Shown here in pieces: positions 38,421 through 47,716 of a DNA stretch of 64,000 nt. The translations under genes and the position numbers were made by a program. Source of the stretch: Enterobacter sp. C2 (GTDB taxonomy: Bacteria > Pseudomonadota > Gammaproteobacteria > Enterobacterales > Enterobacteriaceae); NCBI RefSeq assembly GCF_019880405.1, contig NZ_CP082269.1:1302001-1366000 (forward strand). The letters run 5' to 3'. The notes beneath the pieces are model-generated. The model had not been told where the DNA came from and searched no databases. It was given only the letters and a program-made list of their open reading frames with translations. Each line of letters opens with the position of its first letter. The stretch's first letter is position 1.

Positions 38421-40004
38421 TTACCGTGAGCGGGTCTCAAACAGGTCCGTGCCCAAATGGTTGTAATCCACCTTTTGCAGCTTGAAGTTGGTCACCCAGG
38501 TTGGCCCGGCCTTATCGTTAGAGACAAAGCGGTAGCGGGTGGCGATCTCTTTGGCTGTGATGCCGGTCCACTGCGAAAAGAAGCTGAGGAAGTCGTTGGC
38601 CGAGCGACGGGCTTTGATCAGCCGGTGGCGGGTGTCGTCGCTGGAGATCACCATAAACGGCACCTGGAAGTTCTGCTGGAACTTATCGTCATGAGCCAGA
38701 TACTGCACCTCTTTGCCACGCTCCTTAAAGGCCAGACCGTGATCGGAGAAGTAGACCATCGAGAAGGTGCTGCCGCTGTTGCGAAGCTGGTCGTAAAGCT
38801 TGCTGAGCAGGGTATCGGTTTGCGTAATCGAGTAGAGGTAGCACGAGGTCTCCTTCGACTGCACAAAGTCGGTGTACTTGCCGCCGGTGCGATCGCAGGC
38901 CTGTGGGTGAGAGCCCATCAGGTGCAGGACGATCAGCTGCGGCTGGCTACGGGCGGTGCTCAACACCTGCTCGGTCATCTTCAGCAGCGCCTCGTCGCGG
39001 GTGTTCTTATCGGCCTCGAAGTCACCGCTTTTTAAGAACTGCACCTCGTCGGCGCGTTTGGCAATGCTGGCGATGGCGGTATCGTACTCGCCAATCTGCC
39101 CCTGGTTAGAGAACCACCAGGTCTGGAAGCCCGCCCGGTTGGCCAGGGTAACAAAGTTATCCTGATACTGGGGCTTGTTGTCCATTACCCGATTCAGGGT
39201 CAGGCCTAACGATTTTTGCGTCGAGCCGCTGGCTGCTACGTAGTCGGTAAAAAAGGTGCCGTTGACGCTGCTGGCGAAGGGCGTGTTCTGCCAGTGGCCG
39301 CCAAATGCGCCCATTGCATCGCGGCGCACGCTCTCGCCGATCACCACCACGTAGGTGTGATACTTCGGCTTAACGCCCATCACGTTCCAGCTGTCTTTCA
39401 TCCCGGCCAGCTGCGCCATTCGGCTCTGCTCGTCCAGCACTTCCTGATTGTTAACCACCACGTCCTTAACAAAGCGAAACACCGGGTAGCCGGTATCTTT
39501 CAGATTAAAGACGCCGCCATACGCCAGGTTCTGCACCGGGGCGACAAAGACGGTAGCCAGACAGAAGGCAACGCCAAGATGATCCCATCTTCCCCAGGTG
39601 GCGCGTTCGCTCTGCTTACGCCGGATAGCCATCACCCCAAGGCCAAAGATAAACAGGCCAATCACGTAGTTGTACCACGGGAAAATGGTCAGGATCTCCG
39701 TGGACTCCTCCATGTTAGTCGAGTGCAGCGCCAGCAGCGTATTGAAGTTGGGTGCGCCGTAGGCCTGGCCAAACGGATAGTAGGAGGCGGCAAGCAGAGA
39801 GAAGACCGCCACGATTGCCTTCTGCGCACGCGGGGCATGACGCCACAGCAGCAGCAGCAGGCAGGCGAACGCCGTGGTATAGAGCAGGCTAAAGGGGTAG
39901 CCAAGCGCGTAGTTAATCAGTAATGACTGAAGAAAATAGAAACCCGTCCACGGACTAAGAGCCTGGCTACGGGCAGCAAGCGTTTCTTTTATTGTTAAAT
40001 TCAT
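38421..40004 (-). CDS. opgE: OpgE, phosphoethanolamine transferase for periplasmic glucans
   Basis: Inner-membrane enzyme of the EptA family that adds phosphoethanolamine to osmoregulated periplasmic glucans. 527 residues from the ATG at 40004, the E. coli YbiP length; the reading to 40109 adds 35 residues without support. Five N-terminal membrane segments (about 15-200), then the sulfatase-fold domain: VVIGESVRRDAMG (about 253), SGSTQKSLGLTLNR with the nucleophile Thr, LHLMGSHPQACDR and YFSDHGLAFKERG. The SHG-type and Thr regions differ from EptA, in line with another acceptor. Confidence 0.94.
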   Translation of the reverse strand: MNLTIKETLAARSQALSPWTGFYFLQSLLINYALGYPFSLLYTTAFACLLLLLWRHAPRAQKAIVAVFSLLAASYYPFGQAYGAPNFNTLLALHSTNMEESTEILTIFPWYNYVIGLFIFGLGVMAIRRKQSERATWGRWDHLGVAFCLATVFVAPVQNLAYGGVFNLKDTGYPVFRFVKDVVVNNQEVLDEQSRMAQLAGMKDSWNVMGVKPKYHTYVVVIGESVRRDAMGAFGGHWQNTPFASSVNGTFFTDYVAASGSTQKSLGLTLNRVMDNKPQYQDNFVTLANRAGFQTWWFSNQGQIGEYDTAIASIAKRADEVQFLKSGDFEADKNTRDEALLKMTEQVLSTARSQPQLIVLHLMGSHPQACDRTGGKYTDFVQSKETSCYLYSITQTDTLLSKLYDQLRNSGSTFSMVYFSDHGLAFKERGKEVQYLAHDDKFQQNFQVPFMVISSDDTRHRLIKARRSANDFLSFFSQWTGITAKEIATRYRFVSNDKAGPTWVTNFKLQKVDYNHLGTDLFETRSR

Positions 40005-40270
40005 ATAGCTGTATCGCGAAAACGCCATGTGCTCACCCTGGCGTAGAGGGTCAAAACCTGCTGGAGAGGGCGTGGAGAAGAGGGAGAGTTCCGCATCCGC
40101 GAGCCGCATTTGTGCAGGGCTGCGAGAAGATAGAGCGAGAGCAGACGAAGATCAACTGATTACGGGGCAATCTTTTGCGAGGATGGTTGCAAAATCAGCA
40201 AATAGTAAGGTTTTCTATGGCAGAGAGAGCAGAGAGACAGTATGACGGGAGAATGTGACAGAAAAATGAA

Positions 40271-40290
40271 GCGGCGTACCGCGACGCCGC
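40271..40290 (-). terminator. mntS terminator
   Basis: GCGGCGT-N6-ACGCCGC hairpin; on the minus strand TTCATTTTTC follows. It begins just after the mntS stop. Confidence 0.7.
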
Positions 40291-40291
40291 A

Positions 40292-40420
40292 TTAATGGGA
40301 TTTTTTATCGTCCTGCTGCGGTTTGCCGTTAAACATATCGCACAGCATGTTAAGCAACTGCAACCGGACCTGGAATGGCGAGTGGGTAAACACGGTTAGG
40401 CACCTCTTAAGTTCGTTCAT
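40292..40420 (-). CDS. mntS: MntS, small manganese-response protein
   Basis: Very short gene of 42 residues, the same length as E. coli MntS, which raises usable cytoplasmic manganese, apparently by limiting its export by MntP. It begins MNELKRCLTVFTHSPF and contains LLNMLCDM, close to recalled E. coli MNEFKRCMRVFSHSPF. An AGGAGGAGG ribosome site precedes the ATG. It is divergent from mntR across two MntR-like boxes, consistent with repression when manganese is high. Confidence 0.92.
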   Translation of the reverse strand: MNELKRCLTVFTHSPFQVRLQLLNMLCDMFNGKPQQDDKKSH

Positions 40421-40484
40421 ATCAACCTCCTCCTGCATGATATCGTGACGTTCAATCTACGAAGGTTGTCTGCATTACATACAG

Positions 40485-40502
40485 ATATAGCACAGGCTAT
40501 AT
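40485..40502. promoter_or_regulatory. MntR box 1
   Basis: ATATAGC-ACAG-GCTATAT, a perfect inverted repeat, close to the E. coli mntH MntR site. It lies between mntS and mntR. Confidence 0.75.
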
Positions 40503-40505
40503 TGT

Positions 40506-40519
40506 ATAGCTACGGCTAT
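40506..40519. promoter_or_regulatory. MntR box 2
   Basis: ATAGC-TACG-GCTAT, the same core with the same four-base centre, 19 bases from box 1 centre to centre. It sits just upstream of the mntR -35. Confidence 0.6.
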
Positions 40520-40531
40520 TAGCCAAATTTT

Positions 40532-40559
40532 TTGTGCTGGTCTACTTATGGTTTACACT
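40532..40559 (+). promoter_or_regulatory. mntR promoter
   Basis: TTGTGC, 16 bases, TACACT; a reasonable sigma-70 promoter about 50 bases before the mntR ATG. Confidence 0.55.
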
Positions 40560-40609
40560 GAGCGCAACCGAATATGATGCATTTATCGCGTTACCCATGA
40601 GGAAGTCCA

Positions 40610-41083
40610 ATGAGCCGTCGCGTAGGCAAGACAACAACAAAAAAAGTGACGCAGCTGGTGAATGTCGAAGAGCACGTTGAGGGCTTTCGACAGGTGCGGG
40701 AAGCGCACCGGCGGGAGCTGATTGATGACTATGTTGAACTGATCTCCGATCTGATCCGCGAGGTGGGGGAAGCTCGTCAGGTGGATATGGCTGCCCGACT
40801 GGGGGTATCACAGCCGACGGTGGCAAAGATGCTTAAACGTCTGGCAACGGTAGGGCTGATCGAGCAGATCCCCTGGCGCGGCGTATTCCTGACCCCGGAG
40901 GGGGAGAAGCTGGCTCAGGAGAGCCGTGAGCGGCACCAGATCGTCGAGAGCTTTCTTCTCGTGCTGGGCGTAAGCCCGGAGACCGCGCGCCGTGACGCCG
41001 AAGGCATGGAGCACCACGTTAGCGAGGAGACGCTGGAACGCTTTCGCCTCTTTACCCTTCAGCAGGAGCATCCTGCGGAATGA
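40610..41083 (+). CDS. mntR: Manganese-responsive regulator MntR
   Basis: DtxR-family repressor that binds Mn2+ and controls mntH, mntS and mntP. 157 residues (E. coli 155). The winged helix-turn-helix is [25 protein letters not shown] (in parts, about 60-85); the metal-binding dimerisation half has [15 protein letters not shown] near residue 130. GAGGAAGTCC precedes the ATG. It overlaps ybiR by ATGA. Confidence 0.95.
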   Translation: MSRRVGKTTTKKVTQLVNVEEHVEGFRQVREAHRRELIDDYVELISDLIREVGEARQVDMAARLGVSQPTVAKMLKRLATVGLIEQIPWRGVFLTPEGEKLAQESRERHQIVESFLLVLGVSPETARRDAEGMEHHVSEETLERFRLFTLQQEHPAE

Positions 41084-42189
41084 CCTTGCCGTTCGTGCGC
41101 GCGCTGGCGCGCGATCGCTTTTTCCAGCTGCTGATCCTGATCGGCATTACCCTGAGCTTTTTCGTTCCCTTTCATCCGGCCGCGTGGCCCAGGGCGATCG
41201 ACTGGCACACCATTCTGACGCTAAGCGGACTGATGATGCTCACCAAAGGGGTGGAGCAGAGCGGCTACTTTGACGTCGTGGGGCGTCGAATGGTCCGGCG
41301 CTTCGCCACCGAGCGGCGGCTGGCCATGTTTATGGCCCTGGCGGCCGCGCTGCTTTCCACCTTCCTGACCAACGACGTGGCGCTGTTTATTGTTGTGCCG
41401 CTCACGCTGACGCTCAGAAAGCTGTGCGAAATCCCGGTTAACCGGCTAATCATCTTTGAAGCGCTGGCGGTAAACGCCGGATCGCTGCTGACCCCTATCG
41501 GTAATCCGCAAAATATTCTGCTGTGGGGACGCTCCGGCCTCTCATTTGCCGCCTTCACCGGGCAGATGGCGCTGCTGGCGCTGGTCATGATGGCGACCCT
41601 GCTGCTGCTCTGCTGGCTCTTTTTCCCTAATAAAGCCCTGAACTACCACAGCGGCAGCCAGGCCCCGTCATGGCAGCCGCGCCTGCTCTGGACCTGCCTG
41701 GCGCTGTACGTGGTGTTCCTCATCTCGCTGGAGCTAAAGCATGAGGGCTGGGGCGCTCTGATCGTCGCCGCAGGTTTTGCGGCCGTGGCCTTTAAGGTGC
41801 TGAAGAGCGTGGACTGGACGCTGCTGCTGGTGTTTATGGCAATGTTTATCGACGTCCACCTGCTGGTGCAGCTGCCTGCTCTCCAGGGATCGCTCAACGG
41901 CGTAGAGCACCTCTCTCAGCCCGCCCTGTGGCTCACGGCTATCGGCCTGTCGCAGGTCATCAGCAACGTGCCGGCGACCATTCTGCTGTTGAACTACGTC
42001 CCGCCCACTCAGCTGCTGGCCTGGGCAGTCAACGTCGGCGGTTTCGGCCTGCTGCCCGGCTCGCTGGCGAACCTGATCGCCCTGCGCATGGCCAACAATC
42101 GCCGCATCTGGTGGCGCTTCCATCTCTACTCTATTCCGCTGCTGATCTGGGCCGCGCTGGTGGGGTATGGGTTACTTATTATCAGTTAA
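41080..42189 (+). CDS. ybiR: YbiR, anion-transporter-family membrane protein
   Basis: Inner-membrane protein of the ArsB/NhaD (IT) superfamily; the substrate is unknown. 369 residues (E. coli 372). About ten hydrophobic segments, with [18 protein letters not shown] near residue 105 and [18 protein letters not shown] near 140, the paired motifs of the superfamily, repeated as [12 protein letters not shown] near residue 295. Translationally coupled to mntR, which hints at a metal or manganese-linked role. Confidence 0.9.
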   Translation: MTLPFVRALARDRFFQLLILIGITLSFFVPFHPAAWPRAIDWHTILTLSGLMMLTKGVEQSGYFDVVGRRMVRRFATERRLAMFMALAAALLSTFLTNDVALFIVVPLTLTLRKLCEIPVNRLIIFEALAVNAGSLLTPIGNPQNILLWGRSGLSFAAFTGQMALLALVMMATLLLLCWLFFPNKALNYHSGSQAPSWQPRLLWTCLALYVVFLISLELKHEGWGALIVAAGFAAVAFKVLKSVDWTLLLVFMAMFIDVHLLVQLPALQGSLNGVEHLSQPALWLTAIGLSQVISNVPATILLLNYVPPTQLLAWAVNVGGFGLLPGSLANLIALRMANNRRIWWRFHLYSIPLLIWAALVGYGLLIIS

Positions 42190-42290
42190 TGCGAATTTGT
42201 CAGTTTTTCCTGGCAAATGTATAGCAACCTCCTAACTTTAGATAACGGCGCATGTGTCGCGCCGTTCATCGACAGGACAGTTGCAACGCT

Positions 42291-43421
42291 ATGGCTGATA
42301 ACGAAAAGAATCCTGACGCGGCTCAGGAAGAGAACAATACCGATCGGAAAGATCAAAACGATACTCAAAATAAGGAACGTAAGCGGCCCGGTAAGAAGCC
42401 GCTTATTATACTGGGGGTAGTCGTTGTGGTGATGGTGATCGTCGCGCTGGTGTGGTGGTTAATGACCCGCAACCAGGAGACCACCGACGACGCCTTTACC
42501 GAAGGCGATGCGGTTACCGTCGCGCCCAAGGTGGCGGGCTACGTCACCGAGCTGCGGGTTAAGGACAACCAGCGCGTGAAAAAAGGCGATCTGCTGGTGC
42601 TGATTGACCCCCGGGACGCCACCGCCCAGCGCGATCAGGCCCAGGCTCAGCTTGGGCTGGCTACCGCCCAGCTGCATCAGGCTCAGGCCCAGCTGGCGCT
42701 CTCAAAGGTGCAGTATCCCTCTCAGCGTGATGAAGCGCAGGCGCAGGTGCTTAAGGCCAAGGCTGACTTAGCCAACGCCGAAGCCGCCTATCGTCGCCAG
42801 CGCGGTGTCGACCCGCGGGCGACCACCCAACAAAATATCGACAGCGCCAACGCCCAGCTGCGCAGCGCTCAGGCCCAGCTGGCCAGCGCCAATGCCCAGC
42901 TTGAGGTAGCAAGCCAGATTAACCTGCAGATCCGCCAGCAGGAGACCAACGTCGAAGCGCGTGAGCAGCAGGTTGAGCAGGCCCGCGCCCAACTGGAGAC
43001 GGCGAACCTTAACCTCTCCTATACCGAAGTGCGCGCCCCCTTTGATGGCTTCGTCACTAAACGTAACGTGCAGACCGGCACCCTGGTGCAGGCGGGCACG
43101 GCGCTCTTCTCGCTGGTCTCGCCTGATATTTGGGTGGTGGCGAACTTCAAAGAGTCGCAGCTGGAGCGGATGCGCCCCGGTAATAAAGTCACTATCGGCG
43201 TGGATGCCTACCCGGACCTTGAGCTGGAGGGGCATATCGACAGTATCCAGCAGGGGAGCGGCTCGCGCTTCTCCGCCTTCCCGTCGGAAAACGCCACCGG
43301 TAACTTCGTGAAGATCGTCCAGCGCGTGCCGGTGAAGATCGTCATTGATAAGGGCCTGGACGCTAACCAGCCACCGCTGCCGCTGGGCCTCTCCGTGGAG
43401 CCGAAGGTGACGCTGGAATGA
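42291..43421 (+). CDS. EmrA/HlyD-like membrane fusion protein
   Basis: Adaptor of a tripartite efflux pump. 376 residues from the ATG at 42291. A charged, hydrophilic N-terminus (about 1-45), one membrane anchor (about 47-70), lipoyl half DAVTVAPKVAGYVTELRVKDNQRVKKGD (in parts, near 90), a long Ala/Gln-rich coiled coil (about 125-250), then YTEVRAPFDGFVTKRNVQTG. Fits the EmrA/VceA type working with DHA2 transporters. It overlaps the transporter gene by ATGA. The ribosome site is weak. This three-gene block is absent between ybiR and ldtB in E. coli K-12. Confidence 0.9.
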   Translation: MADNEKNPDAAQEENNTDRKDQNDTQNKERKRPGKKPLIILGVVVVVMVIVALVWWLMTRNQETTDDAFTEGDAVTVAPKVAGYVTELRVKDNQRVKKGDLLVLIDPRDATAQRDQAQAQLGLATAQLHQAQAQLALSKVQYPSQRDEAQAQVLKAKADLANAEAAYRRQRGVDPRATTQQNIDSANAQLRSAQAQLASANAQLEVASQINLQIRQQETNVEAREQQVEQARAQLETANLNLSYTEVRAPFDGFVTKRNVQTGTLVQAGTALFSLVSPDIWVVANFKESQLERMRPGNKVTIGVDAYPDLELEGHIDSIQQGSGSRFSAFPSENATGNFVKIVQRVPVKIVIDKGLDANQPPLPLGLSVEPKVTLE

Positions 43422-44989
43422 CCGATCACAGCCATGAGAGCTGGCGTCCTGCCAGTAACCCGTGGGCGGTGGCGATTGTCGTCACCCTCGCGGTGTTTAT
43501 GGAGATCCTTGATACCACCATCATCAACGTGGCGCTGCCCCATGTTGCCGGCTCGCTGTCGGCGAGCTACAGCGAATCCACCTGGGTGCTCACCAGTTAC
43601 CTGGTGGCGAACGGCATCGTGCTGCCGATCTCGGCCTTCCTGAGCCGCGTCTTTGGCCGCAAGCGCTTCTTCCTCATCTGCATCGTGATGTTCACCGTCT
43701 GCTCGTTCCTGTGCGGTATCGCCACCGAGCTGTGGGAGATCATCCTGTTCCGCATCCTGCAGGGCTTCTTCGGCGGGGGGCTACAGCCGACCCAGCAGTC
43801 GGTGCTGCTGGACTACTTTAAGCCGGAGGATCGCGGCAAGGCCTTTGGCCTGTCGTCAATTGCGATCATCGTTGCCCCGGTGCTCGGCCCGACCCTCGGG
43901 GGCTGGATCACCGACAACTACTCCTGGCGCTGGGTCTTCTTTATCAACATCCCGGTGGGGATCGTCACCGTGCTGGCGATCTACCAGCTGCTGGAAGATC
44001 CGCCCTGGGAGCGCAAATCGGAAGAGAAGCTGACCATCGACTGGACCGGCATCGGCCTGATTGCGCTGGGTCTGGGCTGCTTGCAGGTGATGCTGGACCG
44101 TGGCGAAGACGACGACTGGTTCGCCTCGGGCTTTATCCGCACCTTTGCCGTGCTGACCCTGATTGGCATTATCGGGGCGATCTACTGGTTGATGTACGCT
44201 AAAAAGCCGGTGGTGGATCTGCACTGCATGAAGGATAAAAACTTTGCCGTCTCCAGCCTGCTGATGGCCGGGATGGCGATGATCCTCTACGGCAGCTCGG
44301 TGGTGATCCCCCAGCTGGCGCAGCAGGATCTCGGCTACACCGCGACCTGGTCCGGGCTGGTGCTCTCGCCGGGGGCGGTGCTGATCGTACTCACCATCCC
44401 GCTGGTGCTGAAGCTGATGCCGGTGGTGCAGACCCGGTGGATCATCGCCTTCGGCTTTACCTGCCTGGCGGTGGCCTTCTTCTGGTCACGCAACCTGACC
44501 CCGGACGTTGATTTTGAAACCCTGGTGCTGTTCCGCAGCGCGCAGTCGATTGGTCTCGGCTTCCTGTTTGTGCCGCTTACCACCATCGCCTTTGTCACCA
44601 TTCCGCGCCAGCTCAACGCCGACGCCGCCGCGCTGTTTACCATGTTCCGTAACGTCGCCGGATCGATCGGTATTTCGCTCTCAACCGCCGCCATTACCGA
44701 ACGTGCCCAGGTGCACAGCGCCTATTTAAGCGCCCATACCACCCCCTTTAGCGAGCAGTTCCAGCTGGCGGTGCGCGAGACCGCCGAGGCGATCCGCAAC
44801 TTCACTACGCTGCCGGGAGATCCGCTCGGGCTGGCAACGGGGCAGATGTATCGAACCATGATTGAGCAGTCGCGCTTTCTCGCCTACGTTGATGTCTTTA
44901 CCATCCTCAGCGCCGTGGCGTTTTTACTGATTCCGTTTTGTCTTCTGCTTTCGCCGATCAAGAGCGAAGGCAGCGCAGGAGCACATTAA
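43418..44989 (+). CDS. EmrB-like DHA2 (14-TMS) drug efflux transporter
   Basis: Major facilitator of the DHA2 family, 523 residues with 14 hydrophobic segments. Motif D1-type LDTTIINVALPHVAGSL is near residue 32, motif A-like FLSRVFGRKRFFL near 75, and motif C GLSSIAIIVAPVLGPTLGGWI near 148. It exports drugs using the proton gradient, with the adaptor upstream and the channel downstream. Overlaps the adaptor by four bases; one base separates it from the outer-membrane gene. Confidence 0.92.
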   Translation: MTDHSHESWRPASNPWAVAIVVTLAVFMEILDTTIINVALPHVAGSLSASYSESTWVLTSYLVANGIVLPISAFLSRVFGRKRFFLICIVMFTVCSFLCGIATELWEIILFRILQGFFGGGLQPTQQSVLLDYFKPEDRGKAFGLSSIAIIVAPVLGPTLGGWITDNYSWRWVFFINIPVGIVTVLAIYQLLEDPPWERKSEEKLTIDWTGIGLIALGLGCLQVMLDRGEDDDWFASGFIRTFAVLTLIGIIGAIYWLMYAKKPVVDLHCMKDKNFAVSSLLMAGMAMILYGSSVVIPQLAQQDLGYTATWSGLVLSPGAVLIVLTIPLVLKLMPVVQTRWIIAFGFTCLAVAFFWSRNLTPDVDFETLVLFRSAQSIGLGFLFVPLTTIAFVTIPRQLNADAAALFTMFRNVAGSIGISLSTAAITERAQVHSAYLSAHTTPFSEQFQLAVRETAEAIRNFTTLPGDPLGLATGQMYRTMIEQSRFLAYVDVFTILSAVAFLLIPFCLLLSPIKSEGSAGAH

Positions 44990-44990
44990 G

Positions 44991-46517
44991 ATGCACAGGA
45001 TACATACCCCGACGCTGTCGTTACTCACCCTGCTGCTGGCGGGCTGCGCCGTGGGGCCGGACTACCAGCAACCCGTTCCGCCTGCGGTAAGTCACTGGAA
45101 CGACGCCGGGGATAAAACCGTGCCGTCGCAAACTTCCAGCCAGGCGGTAAATCCACGCTGGTGGACCACCTTTAACTCGCCGCAGCTCAACAGCCTGATC
45201 GAGCGGGCGATCGCCGGCAACCTCTCCCTGCAGCAGACCGTGCTGCGCATTGCTGGCGCACGCGAGCAGATCAACCAGGCGGGCGGGGCCTTCCTGCCAG
45301 CGGTAAACGGCAACCTTCAGGCCACCCGGCAGCAGCTGGGGCTGGAGGGCGAGCTGAAATCCCACGACGTTTATGGCCAGCTGCAGGACGTCGATCCCGA
45401 GATAAACAACGCCCTTGGGGTGCTCACCCAGCCGGTGAATCTCTACCAGGGAAGCTTCGACGCCCAGTGGGAGCTGGATCTGTGGGGCAAGGTGCGCCGC
45501 CAGGTCGAGGCGGCCAACGCTCAGCAGCAGGCGGCTATCGAACAGCGTAACGACGCGCTGGTGTCACTGGAGGCGGAAGTGGCGCGCGCGTGGCTCCAGC
45601 TGCGCGGGGCGCAGAGTATCCTTGCCACCATGAATACCCAGATCGACACCGCAAAGGAGACGCTTAGCCTGACCGAGAGTCGCCAGCGTGGCGGTCTGTC
45701 GCCGCAGTTGGACGTAGAGAACGCCCGTGCACAGCTCGGCAGCCTGGAGGCGCAGCTGCCGCAGTACCAGGCCCAGGAGCAGCAGGCGATGAACGCCCTG
45801 GCCATTCTGATCGGCAAGCCACCCGGTGCGCTGAATGCAGAGCTACGGTCGGTGCAGCCCCTGCCAAAGCTGCCGGATATCATCCAGACCGGCATTCCTT
45901 CAACGCTGGCCCGCCGTCGACCGGACGTGCGTGAAGCCGAGGCCAACCTGCACGCGGCCACCGCGCAGATTGGCGTCTCGGTGGCTCAGCTCTTCCCGAG
46001 CCTGACCCTGAGCGGCCAGTTTGGCCTGCGCAACAGCGAAACCGACTGGCTGACCGACTGGAGCAGCCACTTCTACAGTTTCGGGCCGCAGGTGTCGATT
46101 CCCATCTTCCAGGGCGGAAGGCTGGTCTCCAGCGTCAAGCTGGCGCGAGCGCAGCAGGGCGCAGTGGCGCTTAACTATCGCCAGACGGTGCTGAGCGCGC
46201 TGGGTGATGTAGAGAACGCGCTGGTCAGCTACCGCACCGATCAGCAGCGCGAAGCCGGGCTGAGCAAAACCATTGAGGCGTTGCAGAGCGCGTTCGATCT
46301 CGCCAGCGACAGCTACCGCCAGGGGATCGCCACCTTCATTGACGTACTTGATGCCCAGCGCCAGCTGGCGCAGGCCGAGCAGCAGCGTGCCCAGGCGCGG
46401 GTGCAGAGTAGCCTTGACCTGGTGGCGCTCTACAAGGCGCTGGGAGGCGGCTGGGAGCCGTACCAGACCGTGCAGCTGCCGGACTATCCGGTCTTTGGTG
46501 AAGCGACGCGAGGATAA
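44991..46517 (+). CDS. Outer-membrane efflux channel lipoprotein (NodT/OprM type)
   Basis: TolC-like outer-membrane factor, 508 residues. The lipobox LLAGC (Cys about residue 19) shows lipidation, followed by AVGPDYQQPVPP typical of the NodT family. Two repeats of long helices and beta strands are visible, with WELDLWGKVRRQVEAANAQ near residue 160 and FPSLTLSGQFG near 335. It completes a self-contained tripartite pump and so would not need TolC. Confidence 0.92.
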   Translation: MHRIHTPTLSLLTLLLAGCAVGPDYQQPVPPAVSHWNDAGDKTVPSQTSSQAVNPRWWTTFNSPQLNSLIERAIAGNLSLQQTVLRIAGAREQINQAGGAFLPAVNGNLQATRQQLGLEGELKSHDVYGQLQDVDPEINNALGVLTQPVNLYQGSFDAQWELDLWGKVRRQVEAANAQQQAAIEQRNDALVSLEAEVARAWLQLRGAQSILATMNTQIDTAKETLSLTESRQRGGLSPQLDVENARAQLGSLEAQLPQYQAQEQQAMNALAILIGKPPGALNAELRSVQPLPKLPDIIQTGIPSTLARRRPDVREAEANLHAATAQIGVSVAQLFPSLTLSGQFGLRNSETDWLTDWSSHFYSFGPQVSIPIFQGGRLVSSVKLARAQQGAVALNYRQTVLSALGDVENALVSYRTDQQREAGLSKTIEALQSAFDLASDSYRQGIATFIDVLDAQRQLAQAEQQRAQARVQSSLDLVALYKALGGGWEPYQTVQLPDYPVFGEATRG

Positions 46518-46620
46518 AGTTCAGAGGATTGGGCAAGAAACGCGCAGGATCCTCACATTCGCGATCCGGCGCGTCGGAGTATAACTACTGAACACTCATC
46601 GACACCCAAAGGAGCGTTCT

Positions 46621-47661
46621 ATGCGTTATCAAAAACTTGGCAATACCGGTCTCTTTGTCTCCGAGCTGTGCCTGGGCACCATGACCTTCGGCGGCGAAGG
46701 CGGCATGTGGGGCAAGATTGGTCAGCTGCGGCAGAACGACGCTGAGCGGCTGGTGGGCGACGCCCTCGCGGCAGGCATCAACTTTATCGATACCGCCAAC
46801 GTTTACTCGGAAGGGCGTTCGGAAGAGATCACCGGCCAGGCGCTGAAAAACCTCAAGATCCCTCGCGAAGACGTGGTGGTGGCGACCAAGGTGTTCGGCG
46901 AAACCGGCACCGGCGGAGTCAACTCGCGCGGTAGCTCCCGCTACCATATTATCGGCAGCGTCAAAGAGAGCCTGCGCCGACTCCAGCTGGATCATATCGA
47001 CCTCTACCAGCTGCACGGCTTCGATCCGGCCACGCCCATTGAAGAGACGCTCTACGCCCTCGATAACCTGGTTCAGCACGGTCATGTCCGCTATATCGGC
47101 GTCTCCAACTGGGCGGCGTGGCAGATTATGAAGGCGCTGGGCATCTCCGAGCGCCTGGGGCTGGCCCGTTTCGCCTCGCTACAGGCTTACTACACCATCG
47201 CCGGGCGCGATCTTGAGCGTGAGCTGGTGCCAATGCTGCAAAGCGAAGGCGTGGGGCTGATGGTCTGGAGTCCGCTGGCGGGCGGCCTGCTGAGCGGCAA
47301 GTATGACCGCAGCGGCAGCGGAGAGGAGGGCGGACGCCGATTAGAATTTGACTTCCCGCCGGTAGAGAAAGAGCGCGCCTTCGACTGCGTAGACGTGATG
47401 CGTAACATTGCCGACAGCAAAGGCGTGTCGGTAGCCCAGATCGCCCTGGCGTGGCTGCTGCATCAGCCGGTGGTCAGCAGCGTGATTATTGGCGCTAAAC
47501 GTCCGGATCAGCTGGCGGATAACATTGCCGCGACGGAGATCCGCCTGAGCGAAGAGGAATTGAAACAGCTTGATGCGGTCAGCGCGCTGCCGCGTGAGTA
47601 TCCAGGCTGGATGCTGGAGCGGCAGGGGGAATATCGCCGTAACCAGCTGGCGCAACAATAA
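46621..47661 (+). CDS. Aldo/keto reductase
   Basis: NADPH-dependent oxidoreductase of the AKR superfamily (YajO/YghZ-like), 346 residues. The catalytic tetrad is visible as FIDTANVYSEG (Asp, Tyr near 60), ATKVFG (Lys near 88) and LYQLHGFD (His near 137). NADP contacts include GVSNWAAWQ and SVIIGAKRPDQLADN. The substrate is not known. AAAGGAG precedes the ATG. It lies 103 bases after the efflux genes and may be a separate unit. Confidence 0.9.
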   Translation: MRYQKLGNTGLFVSELCLGTMTFGGEGGMWGKIGQLRQNDAERLVGDALAAGINFIDTANVYSEGRSEEITGQALKNLKIPREDVVVATKVFGETGTGGVNSRGSSRYHIIGSVKESLRRLQLDHIDLYQLHGFDPATPIEETLYALDNLVQHGHVRYIGVSNWAAWQIMKALGISERLGLARFASLQAYYTIAGRDLERELVPMLQSEGVGLMVWSPLAGGLLSGKYDRSGSGEEGGRRLEFDFPPVEKERAFDCVDVMRNIADSKGVSVAQIALAWLLHQPVVSSVIIGAKRPDQLADNIAATEIRLSEEELKQLDAVSALPREYPGWMLERQGEYRRNQLAQQ

Positions 47662-47671
47662 ACGCAAAATA

Positions 47672-47699
47672 AAAAAGCCCGGCGATTGCCGGGCTTTTT
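47672..47699. terminator. Bidirectional terminator between aldo/keto reductase gene and ldtB
   Basis: AAAAAAGCCCGGC-GATT-GCCGGGCTTTTT; A run on one side and T run on the other, so it serves both convergent genes. Confidence 0.88.
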
Positions 47700-47716
47700 A
47701 CTGACTGCTGAAAATC

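Noticed and set aside
40027-40245. 72-codon plus-strand reading before mntS
   Set aside because: No ribosome site or homologue recognised; it begins inside the opgE upstream region.
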